A DNA stretch of 64,000 nucleotides from Acidobacteriota bacterium (GTDB lineage: Bacteria > Acidobacteriota > Terriglobia > Terriglobales > Acidobacteriaceae): contig JAJXZL010000023.1 of NCBI GenBank assembly GCA_021780075.1, positions 47,289 to 111,288 on the forward strand, in the 5' to 3' direction. Below, piece by piece: positions 52,821-61,672 of this stretch. The stretch's first letter is position 1. Each line of letters begins with the position of its first letter. The notes beneath the pieces are model-generated. The model did not search any database and had not been told where the DNA came from. It saw nothing but the letters and a program-made list of their open reading frames with translations. Position numbers and translations under genes: made by a program.

Positions 52821-54011
52821 ATGAAAGCTGTACGTTCCGCCTTGTGGCTACAAAGTGCGCCGTCGTTATTGGCGGCTTTTTTACTCATTCTGCCGATATG
52901 TGAAGCGCGTGCTCAGCAAGGCGGCAACGAAGTGACGCCTGCTGTTCAACAGCTCTATGCAGAGGCCAGGGTGGCAAGGGAGCATGGCGACGACGCGACG
53001 GCCATCAACAAGTACCAGCAGATCATCAAGCTCGCTCCTCATCTTGCGGCGGCGTACAACAACCTTGGGATGATCTACTTCAATGAGCATGACTATCCGC
53101 ACGCGGTCGTGGTTCTGAAGCACGGACTGGAACTGAATCCGGAAATGCCCACTGCTTCTGCAATGCTTGGAATGAGCTATTTTCAGCTTGGCGCCGATGA
53201 GAAGGCGGAGCCGCTTCTTCGGACCGCTTTGCGCGCGAATCCCAAAGATGACCAGCTCGAGATGATGCTTGTGCATCTGCTTATCAATACCAAGAAACTC
53301 AATGACGCTGCATCGCACCTGAATAACGTTCTGGCGAGGAATCCGAAGAGCCAGGAGGCGTGGTATCTGCTCGGCAAGACGTATCTGCAGATGTCGGAGG
53401 ATGCGCTCAAGAAGATCAACGAGATCGACCCCAACTCAGTTGTTGCGCACGAGATAGCCGGGGAAATCGACGAGAGCATGCACAACTACGATCTTGCATT
53501 GGTTGAATTCAAGAAGGCGATCGACATGGCTCCCCATGCGCCGGGAACGCACATGCACATGGGCGATGCCTACTGGTATATCGGCAAGTGGCAGTCTGCG
53601 GAAGGGGAGTTCAGAGCAGAGCTGGAGAACGATCCACATAACTGCATTGCGCGCTGGAAGATGGCCAATTCCATGCTTGAGGCCAATGACTCCAACGACG
53701 AGGCGCTGACAGAGTTGAATCGCACCATTGAGCGCTGCCCTACGCTCATGCAGGCGCGCGTGGATCGTGCGCGTGCGCTCGTGCGATTAGGAAGGCAGGT
53801 GGAGGCATTGCCTGATCTGCAGATGGCAGTGAAGGAAAGCCCGCGCGAACCCTCCATTCATTTTTTGCTTGCATCCGTCTACAGAGCGCAAGGCAAGGCT
53901 GCGGAGGCGCAACAGGAAATGCGCACCTATGGAGCACTGCAGCGGGAGGCAAGTGCCGCAGTGGCAGGACAGGCGAGTGATGCCAGCGCCATCAAGAACG
54001 CTGCTCACTAG
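52821..54011 (+). CDS. Secreted TPR protein 1
   Basis: 396 residues with a signal peptide ending RAQQ. Ten or so tetratricopeptide repeats are visible, for example AYNNLGMIYFNEHDYPHAVVVLKHGLELNP, AWYLLGKTYLQMS and THMHMGDAYWYIGKWQSAEGEF. A TATAAT at 52807-52812 sits eight bases before the ATG and no ribosome site is present, so the transcript may be leaderless. Directly follows the receptor terminator. TPR solenoids are protein-protein platforms; in this context a periplasmic or surface partner of the receptor is plausible (SusD is also a TPR-like fold), but this is inference. Confidence 0.82.
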   Translation: MKAVRSALWLQSAPSLLAAFLLILPICEARAQQGGNEVTPAVQQLYAEARVAREHGDDATAINKYQQIIKLAPHLAAAYNNLGMIYFNEHDYPHAVVVLKHGLELNPEMPTASAMLGMSYFQLGADEKAEPLLRTALRANPKDDQLEMMLVHLLINTKKLNDAASHLNNVLARNPKSQEAWYLLGKTYLQMSEDALKKINEIDPNSVVAHEIAGEIDESMHNYDLALVEFKKAIDMAPHAPGTHMHMGDAYWYIGKWQSAEGEFRAELENDPHNCIARWKMANSMLEANDSNDEALTELNRTIERCPTLMQARVDRARALVRLGRQVEALPDLQMAVKESPREPSIHFLLASVYRAQGKAAEAQQEMRTYGALQREASAAVAGQASDASAIKNAAH

Positions 54012-54056
54012 GGCGGCCCGGCGTTTTAGCCGTCATGTGTCAAAGGCACATATGTC

Positions 54057-54995
54057 GTGGATAAGATAAATCAAGGCATCAAACAGGCCATCCTTGCACT
54101 GCCCCTTCTTTGCGCCGCGTCGGGCGCGTGCCAGCAGGCCGCGGATCCTCTGGCGGAAGCGCGATCTCTTCTGGCGGCGGGCAAACTGGCAGATTCCGAA
54201 TCAGTATTGCGCAGCTTTGTGCAGGCGCACCCATCGTCCGCGGAAGCGCATTTTATGCTCGGCTACGTGTTGTTCCGCGACAAGAAGGCGACGGAGTCCC
54301 TGGCCGAGTTTACCGCGGGCGCGGCACTTCAACATCCGCATGCAGATCAGCTGAGGGTTGTTGCATCGGATTACGTGATGCTGGGCGACTATGGCGACGC
54401 CGACAAGTGGTTTACGGCTGTTGTTGTAGAAAAGCCGGATGACGCCAATGCCTGGTATCTGCTGGGTAGAACCAAGTTCAACGAAAACGACTTTACCGCA
54501 GCGGTTTCATGTTTTGAGCGTGCGTTGAAGCTGCGTCCGCAGTATGTTGAGGCGGAGAACAATCTGGGATTGGCCTGGCTGGAACTGAGCCATCCCGAGA
54601 AAGCTCAGGCGGCGTTTCAGAGCGCGATCGACTGGCAGGGCAATCCACCAATGGATGCGCAGCCGTTCCTGAACCTGGGCACCTTGCTCGCAGGTCAGAG
54701 CAGTTTCGACAAGGCAATTCCGTATCTTACGAAGGCCGCTGCGTTGTCTCCTGACAATCCCAAGGTTCACGAGGAACTGGCCCAGGTGTATATGGCGCAG
54801 CAGAATTTGCCGCAGGCGCAACAGGAGCTTGAGCGGGCTGTTGCCCTGGCGCCAAAAATTTCTGGCCTGCATTTCAAGCTTGGCCAGATCTATCGCAAAG
54901 AGGCGATGTGCGAGCGCGCAGAGCAGGAGTTTGCGATCTGTGCGCAGTTGAACAGTACGCACTCTTCTGCCGCGACGCCGAACCCGCCTCGCTGA
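54057..54995 (+). CDS. Secreted TPR protein 2
   Basis: 312 residues, GTG start at 54057, 45 bases after TPR protein 1 and same strand. A hydrophobic N-terminus (AILALPLLCAASGACQQ) suggests a signal peptide, possibly lipoprotein-like with Cys before QQ. It has about seven TPRs (AHFMLGYVLFRDKKATESLAEF, AWYLLGRTKFNENDFTAAVSCFERALKLRP). It ends in a Pro/Ser-rich tail. Same operon as TPR protein 1 and a likely duplicate. Function unknown. Confidence 0.8.
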   Translation: MDKINQGIKQAILALPLLCAASGACQQAADPLAEARSLLAAGKLADSESVLRSFVQAHPSSAEAHFMLGYVLFRDKKATESLAEFTAGAALQHPHADQLRVVASDYVMLGDYGDADKWFTAVVVEKPDDANAWYLLGRTKFNENDFTAAVSCFERALKLRPQYVEAENNLGLAWLELSHPEKAQAAFQSAIDWQGNPPMDAQPFLNLGTLLAGQSSFDKAIPYLTKAAALSPDNPKVHEELAQVYMAQQNLPQAQQELERAVALAPKISGLHFKLGQIYRKEAMCERAEQEFAICAQLNSTHSSAATPNPPR

Positions 54996-55122
54996 ACCAG
55001 CCCTGTGAAGGCCGAAGCATGCGTACTCACAGTTATCCATGTGAGAAAGGCGCGCTCTATTTCCTCAGAGAGATGCTTGGCTCTCGCGCGTTTGGCGAGC
55101 CCTTTGCGGCCGCTGATTTCTC

Positions 55123-55151
55123 TTGTTTGGTATCGTTTCCAAGTCTATATT
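55123..55151 (+). promoter_or_regulatory. Promoter with embedded LacI operator (GH3)
   Basis: TTGTTT (55123-55128), a 17-bp spacer filled by the operator TTGGTATCGTTTCCAA (55127-55142), and TATATT (55146-55151). Repressor binding would block polymerase directly. Confidence 0.8.
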
Positions 55152-55282
55152 TGCTGTTGAACATTTTGCATTGCTCCTGGCATCCGTGCGTCGATTGGAG
55201 AACCTGAGCGACTGATGTTGAGTGGAATTGCGTCGTGTTCGCCGAGCGCGGTGTGGCCTGCACGTGAGGAGTGAGAGAAGCG

Positions 55283-57688
55283 ATGAGAGATGGCCGTAAT
55301 TGGGTTCAGAGTGCGTTTTATGTGCGCATGACAGTCTCGCTATTCAAAGGACAATCCGATCCGATGCAGTCCTCGACGAGGGAGTCGCATTGGAACGATG
55401 GCACAAGTGCGCGATTCCCGGTTTGGCTTTCAACGCGCACCGCAGCTATTTTCTCAACGTGTTTGCTTCTTATTGCTGGAGCCGCGCACGCATCGGCGCA
55501 AGAAACGGGCTCACGAACAGACGCGGCGGCGCTCTTCCGGCAATCGGGTACGCCGATCGAGCAGCGCGTCGATGACCTGTTGAAGCGGATGACGTTGGAA
55601 GAGAAGATTCGCCAGCTTGACCTTTACTCCGGCGCGACTGCGCTGATGAACAAGCACGCCGATGAGACCCATGCTGCGCAGGATGCTGTTTTTGTGCCTG
55701 AAAAGGCTGAGCAGCTTTTTGGGACTCTTGGAGTGGGCGGCATTCACGATCTCTATCCGAGTCCTGAACAGTCGAATGCGATTCAGCGGTGGGCCATCGC
55801 GCACAGCCGGCTTGGCATTCCCGCATTGTTTATCGAGGAGGGGCTGCACGGTTTTGATACGGGGACAGTGTTTCCGGCGCCGATTAATCTGGCTGCTACA
55901 TGGAACCCGAGCCTTGCACAGCGCACCGCAGCGGCGATTGCAGCAGAGGCGCGAGCTACCGGCGTAGGTATGATTCTGGCTCCTGTGCTGGACCTTGCGC
56001 GCGAGCCGCGATGGGGACGAATCGAGGAGGACTTTGGCGAAGACCCATATCTGACCGGGCAGATGGGCCTGGCGTATGTGCGTGGAGCGCAGGGAGACAG
56101 CCTGAATACAGATCACACGCTGGTGGCAGAGCCCAAGCACTTTGCCGGGCATGGCTCGCCAGAGGGTGGCACAAATACCTCGCCGGTGCACATGGGCGAG
56201 CGCGAGTTGCGCATGGTAATGCTGCGCGGGTTTGAGCCTGCGATTCGCGAGGGCCATGCGATGGGCGTGATGGCGGCATATCACGAGATTGACGGCATTC
56301 CTGTGACGGCGGATCCGTTTCTGCTGAAGACGGTGCTGCGCAAGGAATGGGGGTTCAAGGGCTTTGTGCTCTCCGATCTCGGCGCCATCCAGCGTCTCTA
56401 TGGAGCGCATCATGTTGCGGCGACTCCCAAGGATGCCGCGTGCATGGCGATCCGGTCAGGCGTCGATATGCAGTTCTACGATTTCGACCATGCCGTGTTT
56501 CAGAAGGCGCTCGCGGATTGTGCGCATGAAGGCACTCTTCCGCTTGCGGATCTCAACAGGGCTGTGAGCTCGGTTCTGCGCGTGAAGTTTGCACTGGGAC
56601 TTTTCGATCATCCATTCGTTGACCCGACGCTAAACGCCAAGGCCCATCGCTCGCCAGAGCATCTGGCTGTTTCGCTGGACTCGGCGCGCGAGTCGATGAC
56701 TCTGCTCAAAAATGATGGCCATCTTCTGCCGCTTTCGCGCTCAGTGAAGCGCATTGCCGTGATCGGGCCCAACGCGAATGTGGCGCGCTACGGCGACTAC
56801 GAAAAGGAAGCAAATGGCCTTCATATCAGCATGCTGGATGGAATCCGCAAGCTGGTTCCGCAGGCGACGGTGAGCTTTGATTCGGGAGAGGACATTCCTG
56901 CGGCGTTGGCTCTGTCAAAAGATGCCGATGTAATCATTCTCGGACTGGGCGAATGGCAAGGCATTTCAGGCGAAGGCTTTGACCGGTCGAGTCTCGATCT
57001 ACCGGGCAACCAGGAAAAACTGCTTGAAGCAGTGGCCGCTACGGGCAAGCCTGTGGTGCTGGTTCTGCAGAATGGCAGGCCGCTGACGATTGGCTGGGCG
57101 AAGGAGCACATTCCGGCGATTCTTGAAGCCTGGTATCCGGGGGAATTTGGCGGGCAGGCGATCGCCGAAACGCTCTTTGGAGAGAACAATCCCGCAGGAC
57201 GGCTGACGATTACGTTTCCACGAAACATGGGCCAGTTGCCAGACTTCTACAACGCAGACCCCTCGCGCATACGCAAGTACGTGGACGACAATGGCGAGCC
57301 GTTGTTTCCCTTTGGATTTGGCCTGAGTTACACGACGTTTCGCTACGATCACCTGACCGCATACGCACCTGCACCGGGCAGCAAAGACAACATCCGCGTG
57401 ACCGTGGATGTGACGAATACGGGCAGCAGGGAAGGGGACGAGGTGGCGCAGCTCTATGTGCGGGAAGATGTGAGCAGCGTAGAGATTGCTGATCGCTCAC
57501 TGAAGAGCTTTGCACGAATACACCTTAAGCCGGAGGAAACGAAGACTGTCACATTTGCTGTTCCTCAGGAGCAGCTTGCGGTGTGGAACGCAGAGGGGCG
57601 TTGGGCCGTTGAACCCGGCAAGTACACCGTGTGGGTGGGCGGTTCATCGCAGGCCGCCTTAACAAGCAGCCTTGTCCTGAAGCCGTAG
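55283..57688 (+). CDS. bglX: GH3 beta-glycosidase (beta-glucosidase type), secreted
   Basis: 801 residues. A signal peptide region (AAIFSTCLLLIAGAAHASAQ) follows a ~50-residue leader. The GH3 N-terminal barrel has APVLDLAREPRWGRIEEDFGEDP and KHFAGHGSPEGG, and the nucleophile Asp in GFVLSDLGAI. The C-terminal domains follow (LPGNQEKLLEAVAATGKPVVLVLQNGRP, FGFGLSYTTFRY) and a fibronectin-III-like tail. Family members hydrolyse beta-linked glucose or xylose. Several starts are possible; ATG 55283 fits the upstream GAGGAG and the strong promoter, but GTG 55271 and ATG 55364 also exist. Symbol tentative. Its promoter contains the LacI operator. Confidence 0.88.
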   Translation: MRDGRNWVQSAFYVRMTVSLFKGQSDPMQSSTRESHWNDGTSARFPVWLSTRTAAIFSTCLLLIAGAAHASAQETGSRTDAAALFRQSGTPIEQRVDDLLKRMTLEEKIRQLDLYSGATALMNKHADETHAAQDAVFVPEKAEQLFGTLGVGGIHDLYPSPEQSNAIQRWAIAHSRLGIPALFIEEGLHGFDTGTVFPAPINLAATWNPSLAQRTAAAIAAEARATGVGMILAPVLDLAREPRWGRIEEDFGEDPYLTGQMGLAYVRGAQGDSLNTDHTLVAEPKHFAGHGSPEGGTNTSPVHMGERELRMVMLRGFEPAIREGHAMGVMAAYHEIDGIPVTADPFLLKTVLRKEWGFKGFVLSDLGAIQRLYGAHHVAATPKDAACMAIRSGVDMQFYDFDHAVFQKALADCAHEGTLPLADLNRAVSSVLRVKFALGLFDHPFVDPTLNAKAHRSPEHLAVSLDSARESMTLLKNDGHLLPLSRSVKRIAVIGPNANVARYGDYEKEANGLHISMLDGIRKLVPQATVSFDSGEDIPAALALSKDADVIILGLGEWQGISGEGFDRSSLDLPGNQEKLLEAVAATGKPVVLVLQNGRPLTIGWAKEHIPAILEAWYPGEFGGQAIAETLFGENNPAGRLTITFPRNMGQLPDFYNADPSRIRKYVDDNGEPLFPFGFGLSYTTFRYDHLTAYAPAPGSKDNIRVTVDVTNTGSREGDEVAQLYVREDVSSVEIADRSLKSFARIHLKPEETKTVTFAVPQEQLAVWNAEGRWAVEPGKYTVWVGGSSQAALTSSLVLKP

Positions 57689-57809
57689 AGAAACCTTGAG
57701 AGCTGATGGTGCCGTGCCGCTCGAAGCATTGTGCAGTGCAAATGATTGAGGGCTGAGGCGGCTTATCTGGCAGCAATTCTTCGCACGCTGAACAGGAGAC
57801 TTTTCGTAC

Positions 57810-60707
57810 ATGCAAAGACGCGAGATTCTGAAGGGGTTGTCGATTGTGGCGGCGAATGCGCTTTGCGCACGCCCAGCGTGGTCAAGGCTCGATGCAGAAC
57901 AAGGCGGCGCGAAGAGTGCTGGCCTGGCTGCGCCAATTCGCGGCCTGGTACGCAAGGCCGGCAACCTGGCGCAACCGATACAAATCACGGTTCAGCATGC
58001 GGGCGAGGACGCGACGGCGATCACGCGGGTGAATGGAAAAGAAATTGATCGCAGAACGCTCTCCGCCGGCGAGCAGCGCTTCAATGTCCATGTTGCGCCG
58101 GTGGATGCTGTGACCAAGGCAACCGTGGAAGTTGAGCTGGCCGGCAAGACAAGCACCGCCGAGATCAGTTTGTATCCGGTACGCAAGGTGCAGGTCTACA
58201 TTCTTCCGCACTCGCATCACGATCTTGGCTATACGGATTTACAAGCCAAGGTGGAAGAGAAGCAGATGCTGAACATCACGAAAGGGATCGACCTGGCGCG
58301 CCGCACGGCAGACTACCCGGAGGGTGCGCGCTTTGTGTGGAACCTGGAGGTGCTTTGGGGCGCTGACTTGTATATGCGGCGCAAGTCTCAGGCGGAAAGG
58401 GAGCAGCTGGTTGACGCCGTGAAGAAGGGCTGGGTCGGTTTGAACGGGATGTACGCCAATGAACTGACCGGGCTGTGCCGTCCCGAAGAGCTTTTGCAGT
58501 TGTTCCGCTATGCCGGGGAACTGGGCCGTGAATGCGGTGTGGCTGTTGATTCAGCCATGTTGAGCGACGTTCCAGGATTTACCTGGGGTACGGTTACGGC
58601 GATGGCGCAGGCGGGGATTCGCTATTTCTCTGCCGCGCCAAATTTCTTCGATCGCATTGGCACGTTCATGGTGGAGTGGCAGGATAAGCCGTTCTGGTGG
58701 GTTTCTCCGTCAGGCAAAGAGAAGCTGCTCGTGTGGGTTCCGTGGACCGGCTATGCCATGTCGCATGTGATGAAGCTGAGCGCTGATTGGGTGGGCAAAT
58801 ATCAGGAACGGCTGGATGTGGTGAAGTTCCCTTATGAGATTTCCTGCATTCGTTGGTCCGGCCACGGCGACAATGCCGAGCCCGATCCGGAGCTGCCGGA
58901 ATTTATCAAGGCATGGAATACAGAATACGAGTGGCCGCGGTTCACCATTGCGAGCACCAGCAGCGCATTCTCTGCGTTTGAAAAGCGCTATGGCAAAGAG
59001 ATCCCTGAATTCAAGGGGGATCTTACACCTTATTGGGAGGATGGTGCGGGCTCTTCCGCGCTGGAAACCCGCATGAGCCGCGGGGCTGCGGACCGCATCA
59101 CTCAAGCAGAGACCTTGACGGCAATGCTGGCGCCGTCAGTGTATCGAGAGCCGGAGTTCAATGAGGCGTGGAGAAATGTGCTGCTTTACTCTGAGCACAC
59201 CTGGGGCGCGTGGAACAGTGTCTCGGATTCCGAAAACCCGTTTGTGACGCAACAGTGGGAATTCAAGCGCGACTTTGCTGTGAATGCCGAGAAGGAGTCC
59301 ATGACGCTTGTTGAACGGGCTCTGAGTACGTACGCGACCGGCAATGATGCAGCGATGATCGACGTGCACAATGCCAGCTCGTGGGCGCGTACGGAGGTCG
59401 TGGTGCTTCCGAAGGAAATGTCGTCCGCAGGGGACCATGTGAAGGATGAGCACGGAGTGGCGGTTGCTTCGCAGCGGCTGTCCACGGGGGAACTGGCGAT
59501 TCTGGCACAGGATGTGCCGCCGTTCGGGAGCGCGCGGTTCCATCTCTCCAACGCCAAAGCGCATGCGCCGCGGAAGCATGTCTCGATCAAGAACGGGATT
59601 CTTGAGAACGGTATTGTGCGCGCAAGAGTTGATGCCAGCACAGGCAATCTCGTGGAACTCGCGCTGCATGGGAGTGCAAATAACCTGGTTGACGCCGGCA
59701 GCGGCGAGGCTGTGAATGAATACCTGTTCCTCGAAGGGAAAGACCTCTCAAAGATCAGGAGCAGCGGAGCTGCGAGGCTTGTGATTGAGGAGCAGGGGCC
59801 GCTGGTCGCGTCGCTTCGCGTGGAGTCGTCGGCGCCGGGCTGCAACAGTCTTGTGCGCCGCATACGCCTCACTGCGGGCGCTGATTGGATTGAGCTGAGC
59901 AACACGGTCGATAAGAAGCAGGCAGCTCTGAATCCTCATCCGGGTGTGGGCGGGCAGGGAGACGAGTTTGCGCAGCACCAGTCCAAGGAGAGCCTGCAGT
60001 TCGCGTTTCCCTTCGCGGTTCCAGAGGGGCAGATGCGCATGGATATTCCGCTGGCGGTGATGCGGCCGGAGTTGGATCAGCTTCCGGGGTCCTGCAAGAA
60101 CTGGCTGCCTGTTGGCCGCTGGATCGATGTATCCAATGCGGAACGGGGCGTGACATGGGTGACGCTCGATGCGCCCCTGGTTGAAATCGGAGAGATTTCG
60201 GCCACCATGCTCGGGTCGCAGACGAATCCCGGCATTTGGCGGAAGCACATTGAACCGACGCAGAAATTTTATTCATGGGCAATGAATAATCACTGGGGGA
60301 CCAATTACCGTGCCTATCAGAAGGGAGTCGTGGAGTTTCGCTATGCGCTGCGGCTTCACTCCGGGTACGATGCGGCAGCAGCCAGTCGGCTGGCCATTGG
60401 ATTGTCACAGCCGCTGCGCGCCTCACATGCCCGCGTGCAGGAGCCACCGGCCTCGCTGTTGTGCGTTGAGCCCGCGGATGTGCTAGCGCTGACATGCAAG
60501 CCCAGCACTGATGGCAAAGCATGGATCGTGTGCCTCTTTGGCGCTTCAGGAGAGGACCGGAAAGCCAGGTTGACCTGGGCGGACAAGACTGCGCCGCGCG
60601 TGTGGCTTAGTAATCTGAGCGAGCATGCGATGGAGGCCGCGCCGGAGGAAGTGACTGTTGCTGCGTGGGATCTGGTTACGCTACGGGTTGAACGCAATCG
60701 GCAGTGA
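57810..60707 (+). CDS. GH38-like glycoside hydrolase with Tat-like signal
   Basis: 965 residues. The N-terminus QRREILKGLSIVAANAL fits a twin-arginine signal loosely. A GH38-type N-terminal domain shows ILPHSHHDLGYTD (metal-binding motif) and a candidate nucleophile in MLSDVPGFTWG, aligned with the DSFGYTWQLP of the other GH38. The middle contains EHTWGAWNSVSD and later LRLHSGYDA; the C-terminus is beta-rich. It is a distant relative of alpha-mannosidases whose substrate I cannot assign. It begins 121 bases after GH3, with AGGAGA before the ATG, so both are probably cotranscribed and regulated by the GH3 operator. Confidence 0.78.
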   Translation: MQRREILKGLSIVAANALCARPAWSRLDAEQGGAKSAGLAAPIRGLVRKAGNLAQPIQITVQHAGEDATAITRVNGKEIDRRTLSAGEQRFNVHVAPVDAVTKATVEVELAGKTSTAEISLYPVRKVQVYILPHSHHDLGYTDLQAKVEEKQMLNITKGIDLARRTADYPEGARFVWNLEVLWGADLYMRRKSQAEREQLVDAVKKGWVGLNGMYANELTGLCRPEELLQLFRYAGELGRECGVAVDSAMLSDVPGFTWGTVTAMAQAGIRYFSAAPNFFDRIGTFMVEWQDKPFWWVSPSGKEKLLVWVPWTGYAMSHVMKLSADWVGKYQERLDVVKFPYEISCIRWSGHGDNAEPDPELPEFIKAWNTEYEWPRFTIASTSSAFSAFEKRYGKEIPEFKGDLTPYWEDGAGSSALETRMSRGAADRITQAETLTAMLAPSVYREPEFNEAWRNVLLYSEHTWGAWNSVSDSENPFVTQQWEFKRDFAVNAEKESMTLVERALSTYATGNDAAMIDVHNASSWARTEVVVLPKEMSSAGDHVKDEHGVAVASQRLSTGELAILAQDVPPFGSARFHLSNAKAHAPRKHVSIKNGILENGIVRARVDASTGNLVELALHGSANNLVDAGSGEAVNEYLFLEGKDLSKIRSSGAARLVIEEQGPLVASLRVESSAPGCNSLVRRIRLTAGADWIELSNTVDKKQAALNPHPGVGGQGDEFAQHQSKESLQFAFPFAVPEGQMRMDIPLAVMRPELDQLPGSCKNWLPVGRWIDVSNAERGVTWVTLDAPLVEIGEISATMLGSQTNPGIWRKHIEPTQKFYSWAMNNHWGTNYRAYQKGVVEFRYALRLHSGYDAAAASRLAIGLSQPLRASHARVQEPPASLLCVEPADVLALTCKPSTDGKAWIVCLFGASGEDRKARLTWADKTAPRVWLSNLSEHAMEAAPEEVTVAAWDLVTLRVERNRQ

Positions 60708-60933
60708 GTCTATTGAAGGATTTGTTTGATCCGGGCTTGCTGCGAACGGACGTGCCGGAATGAATGTCGAGAGCGCCCCCGGGTGCTTGTTTTATAAGCC
60801 GTTGGGGCTTGCCCTCTCATCTGTTGTTGCCGCAACAGTGAGCATCATGCTGCTCATCTTTACTGCCCGCAGCACGAACGGCAGGCATTCGCAGCGAATC
60901 ATGCCCTGATCCGCACAAGTCACCCTCTGCGCA

Positions 60934-61497
60934 TCAGTGCTTCTCCTGCTCTGTCCCCTCCGGCTCCTTCTCTCCGCACATTACCTGGCGAATCTCGCGT
61001 GCTTGCAACTCTGCGGTCTTTGTCGGGTCATACGGCTGCGCGCCAATATCCCCACGGTGGCACATCCCGCAGCTTACCGGCACACCCGATCCATCCACCT
61101 TTGCGATGTAATTGGTATTAATCAGGTCCGTCATTGTGACCATCATGCGCGCAACACGCTTCAGGTCCTTAGAGTCGTCCGCATAGTTCAGGTCCAGTTT
61201 GCCATTTGGTCCCAGATGATTGTGGTCATAGGTATGGCAGCCATCGCATTTCGTGTTCAGGTCGCGCGACCACTGCTCCATTAAGTCGTGCACCTGCTGG
61301 CCGGTCATCGTTTTGGGCAGGGCCTGCAGATTCACCGGCGCGGGATACTCGCTGGGGGTCTGCTTCGACCCGGTCTCCTGCGCATTCACGGTCATGCTTG
61401 GCTGTGCTGCCGGCGTCTGCGCCATCAGCGTCGATCCATAGATTACGATCGCGAGGGCTGCCACCTTCAGCAATGAATGTGCATGTTGCGATCTCAC
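60934..61497 (-). CDS. Exported dihaem c-type cytochrome
   Basis: 187 residues from a GTG start preceded by GGAGGA (6-base spacer). A signal peptide (LLKVAALAIVIYGSTLMAQ) precedes the mature part with two haem-binding sites, CDGCH and CGMCH. The segment between (LDLNYADDSKDLKRVARMMVTMTDLINTNYI) resembles the cytochrome subunit of photosynthetic reaction centres in Acidobacteriota, a common family of periplasmic donors. Lies downstream of the porin-like cytochrome on the same strand. Confidence 0.82.
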   Translation of the reverse strand: MRSQHAHSLLKVAALAIVIYGSTLMAQTPAAQPSMTVNAQETGSKQTPSEYPAPVNLQALPKTMTGQQVHDLMEQWSRDLNTKCDGCHTYDHNHLGPNGKLDLNYADDSKDLKRVARMMVTMTDLINTNYIAKVDGSGVPVSCGMCHRGDIGAQPYDPTKTAELQAREIRQVMCGEKEPEGTEQEKH

Positions 61498-61572
61498 TTA
61501 TGTTCCTCCGGAATTCTCGCGATATGTCGAAATTTGTGACCAATCCACAGCGCTGAAAGCTGGCTTCAAAAG

Positions 61573-61611
61573 CGGTAATGGCCTTGTGCGTATCGCACAA
61601 GGCCATTACCG
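61573..61611 (-). terminator. Hairpin between the two cytochrome genes
   Basis: An 18-bp perfect stem CGGTAATGGCCTTGTGCG/CGCACAAGGCCATTACCG with loop TAT, followed on the minus strand by CTTTTG. Confidence 0.85.
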
Positions 61612-61672
61612 GGCTTTTCACACGTTCTGAACTAGGTCAATCCTGCATTCAAGGCAGGATCGACCCTTGACC

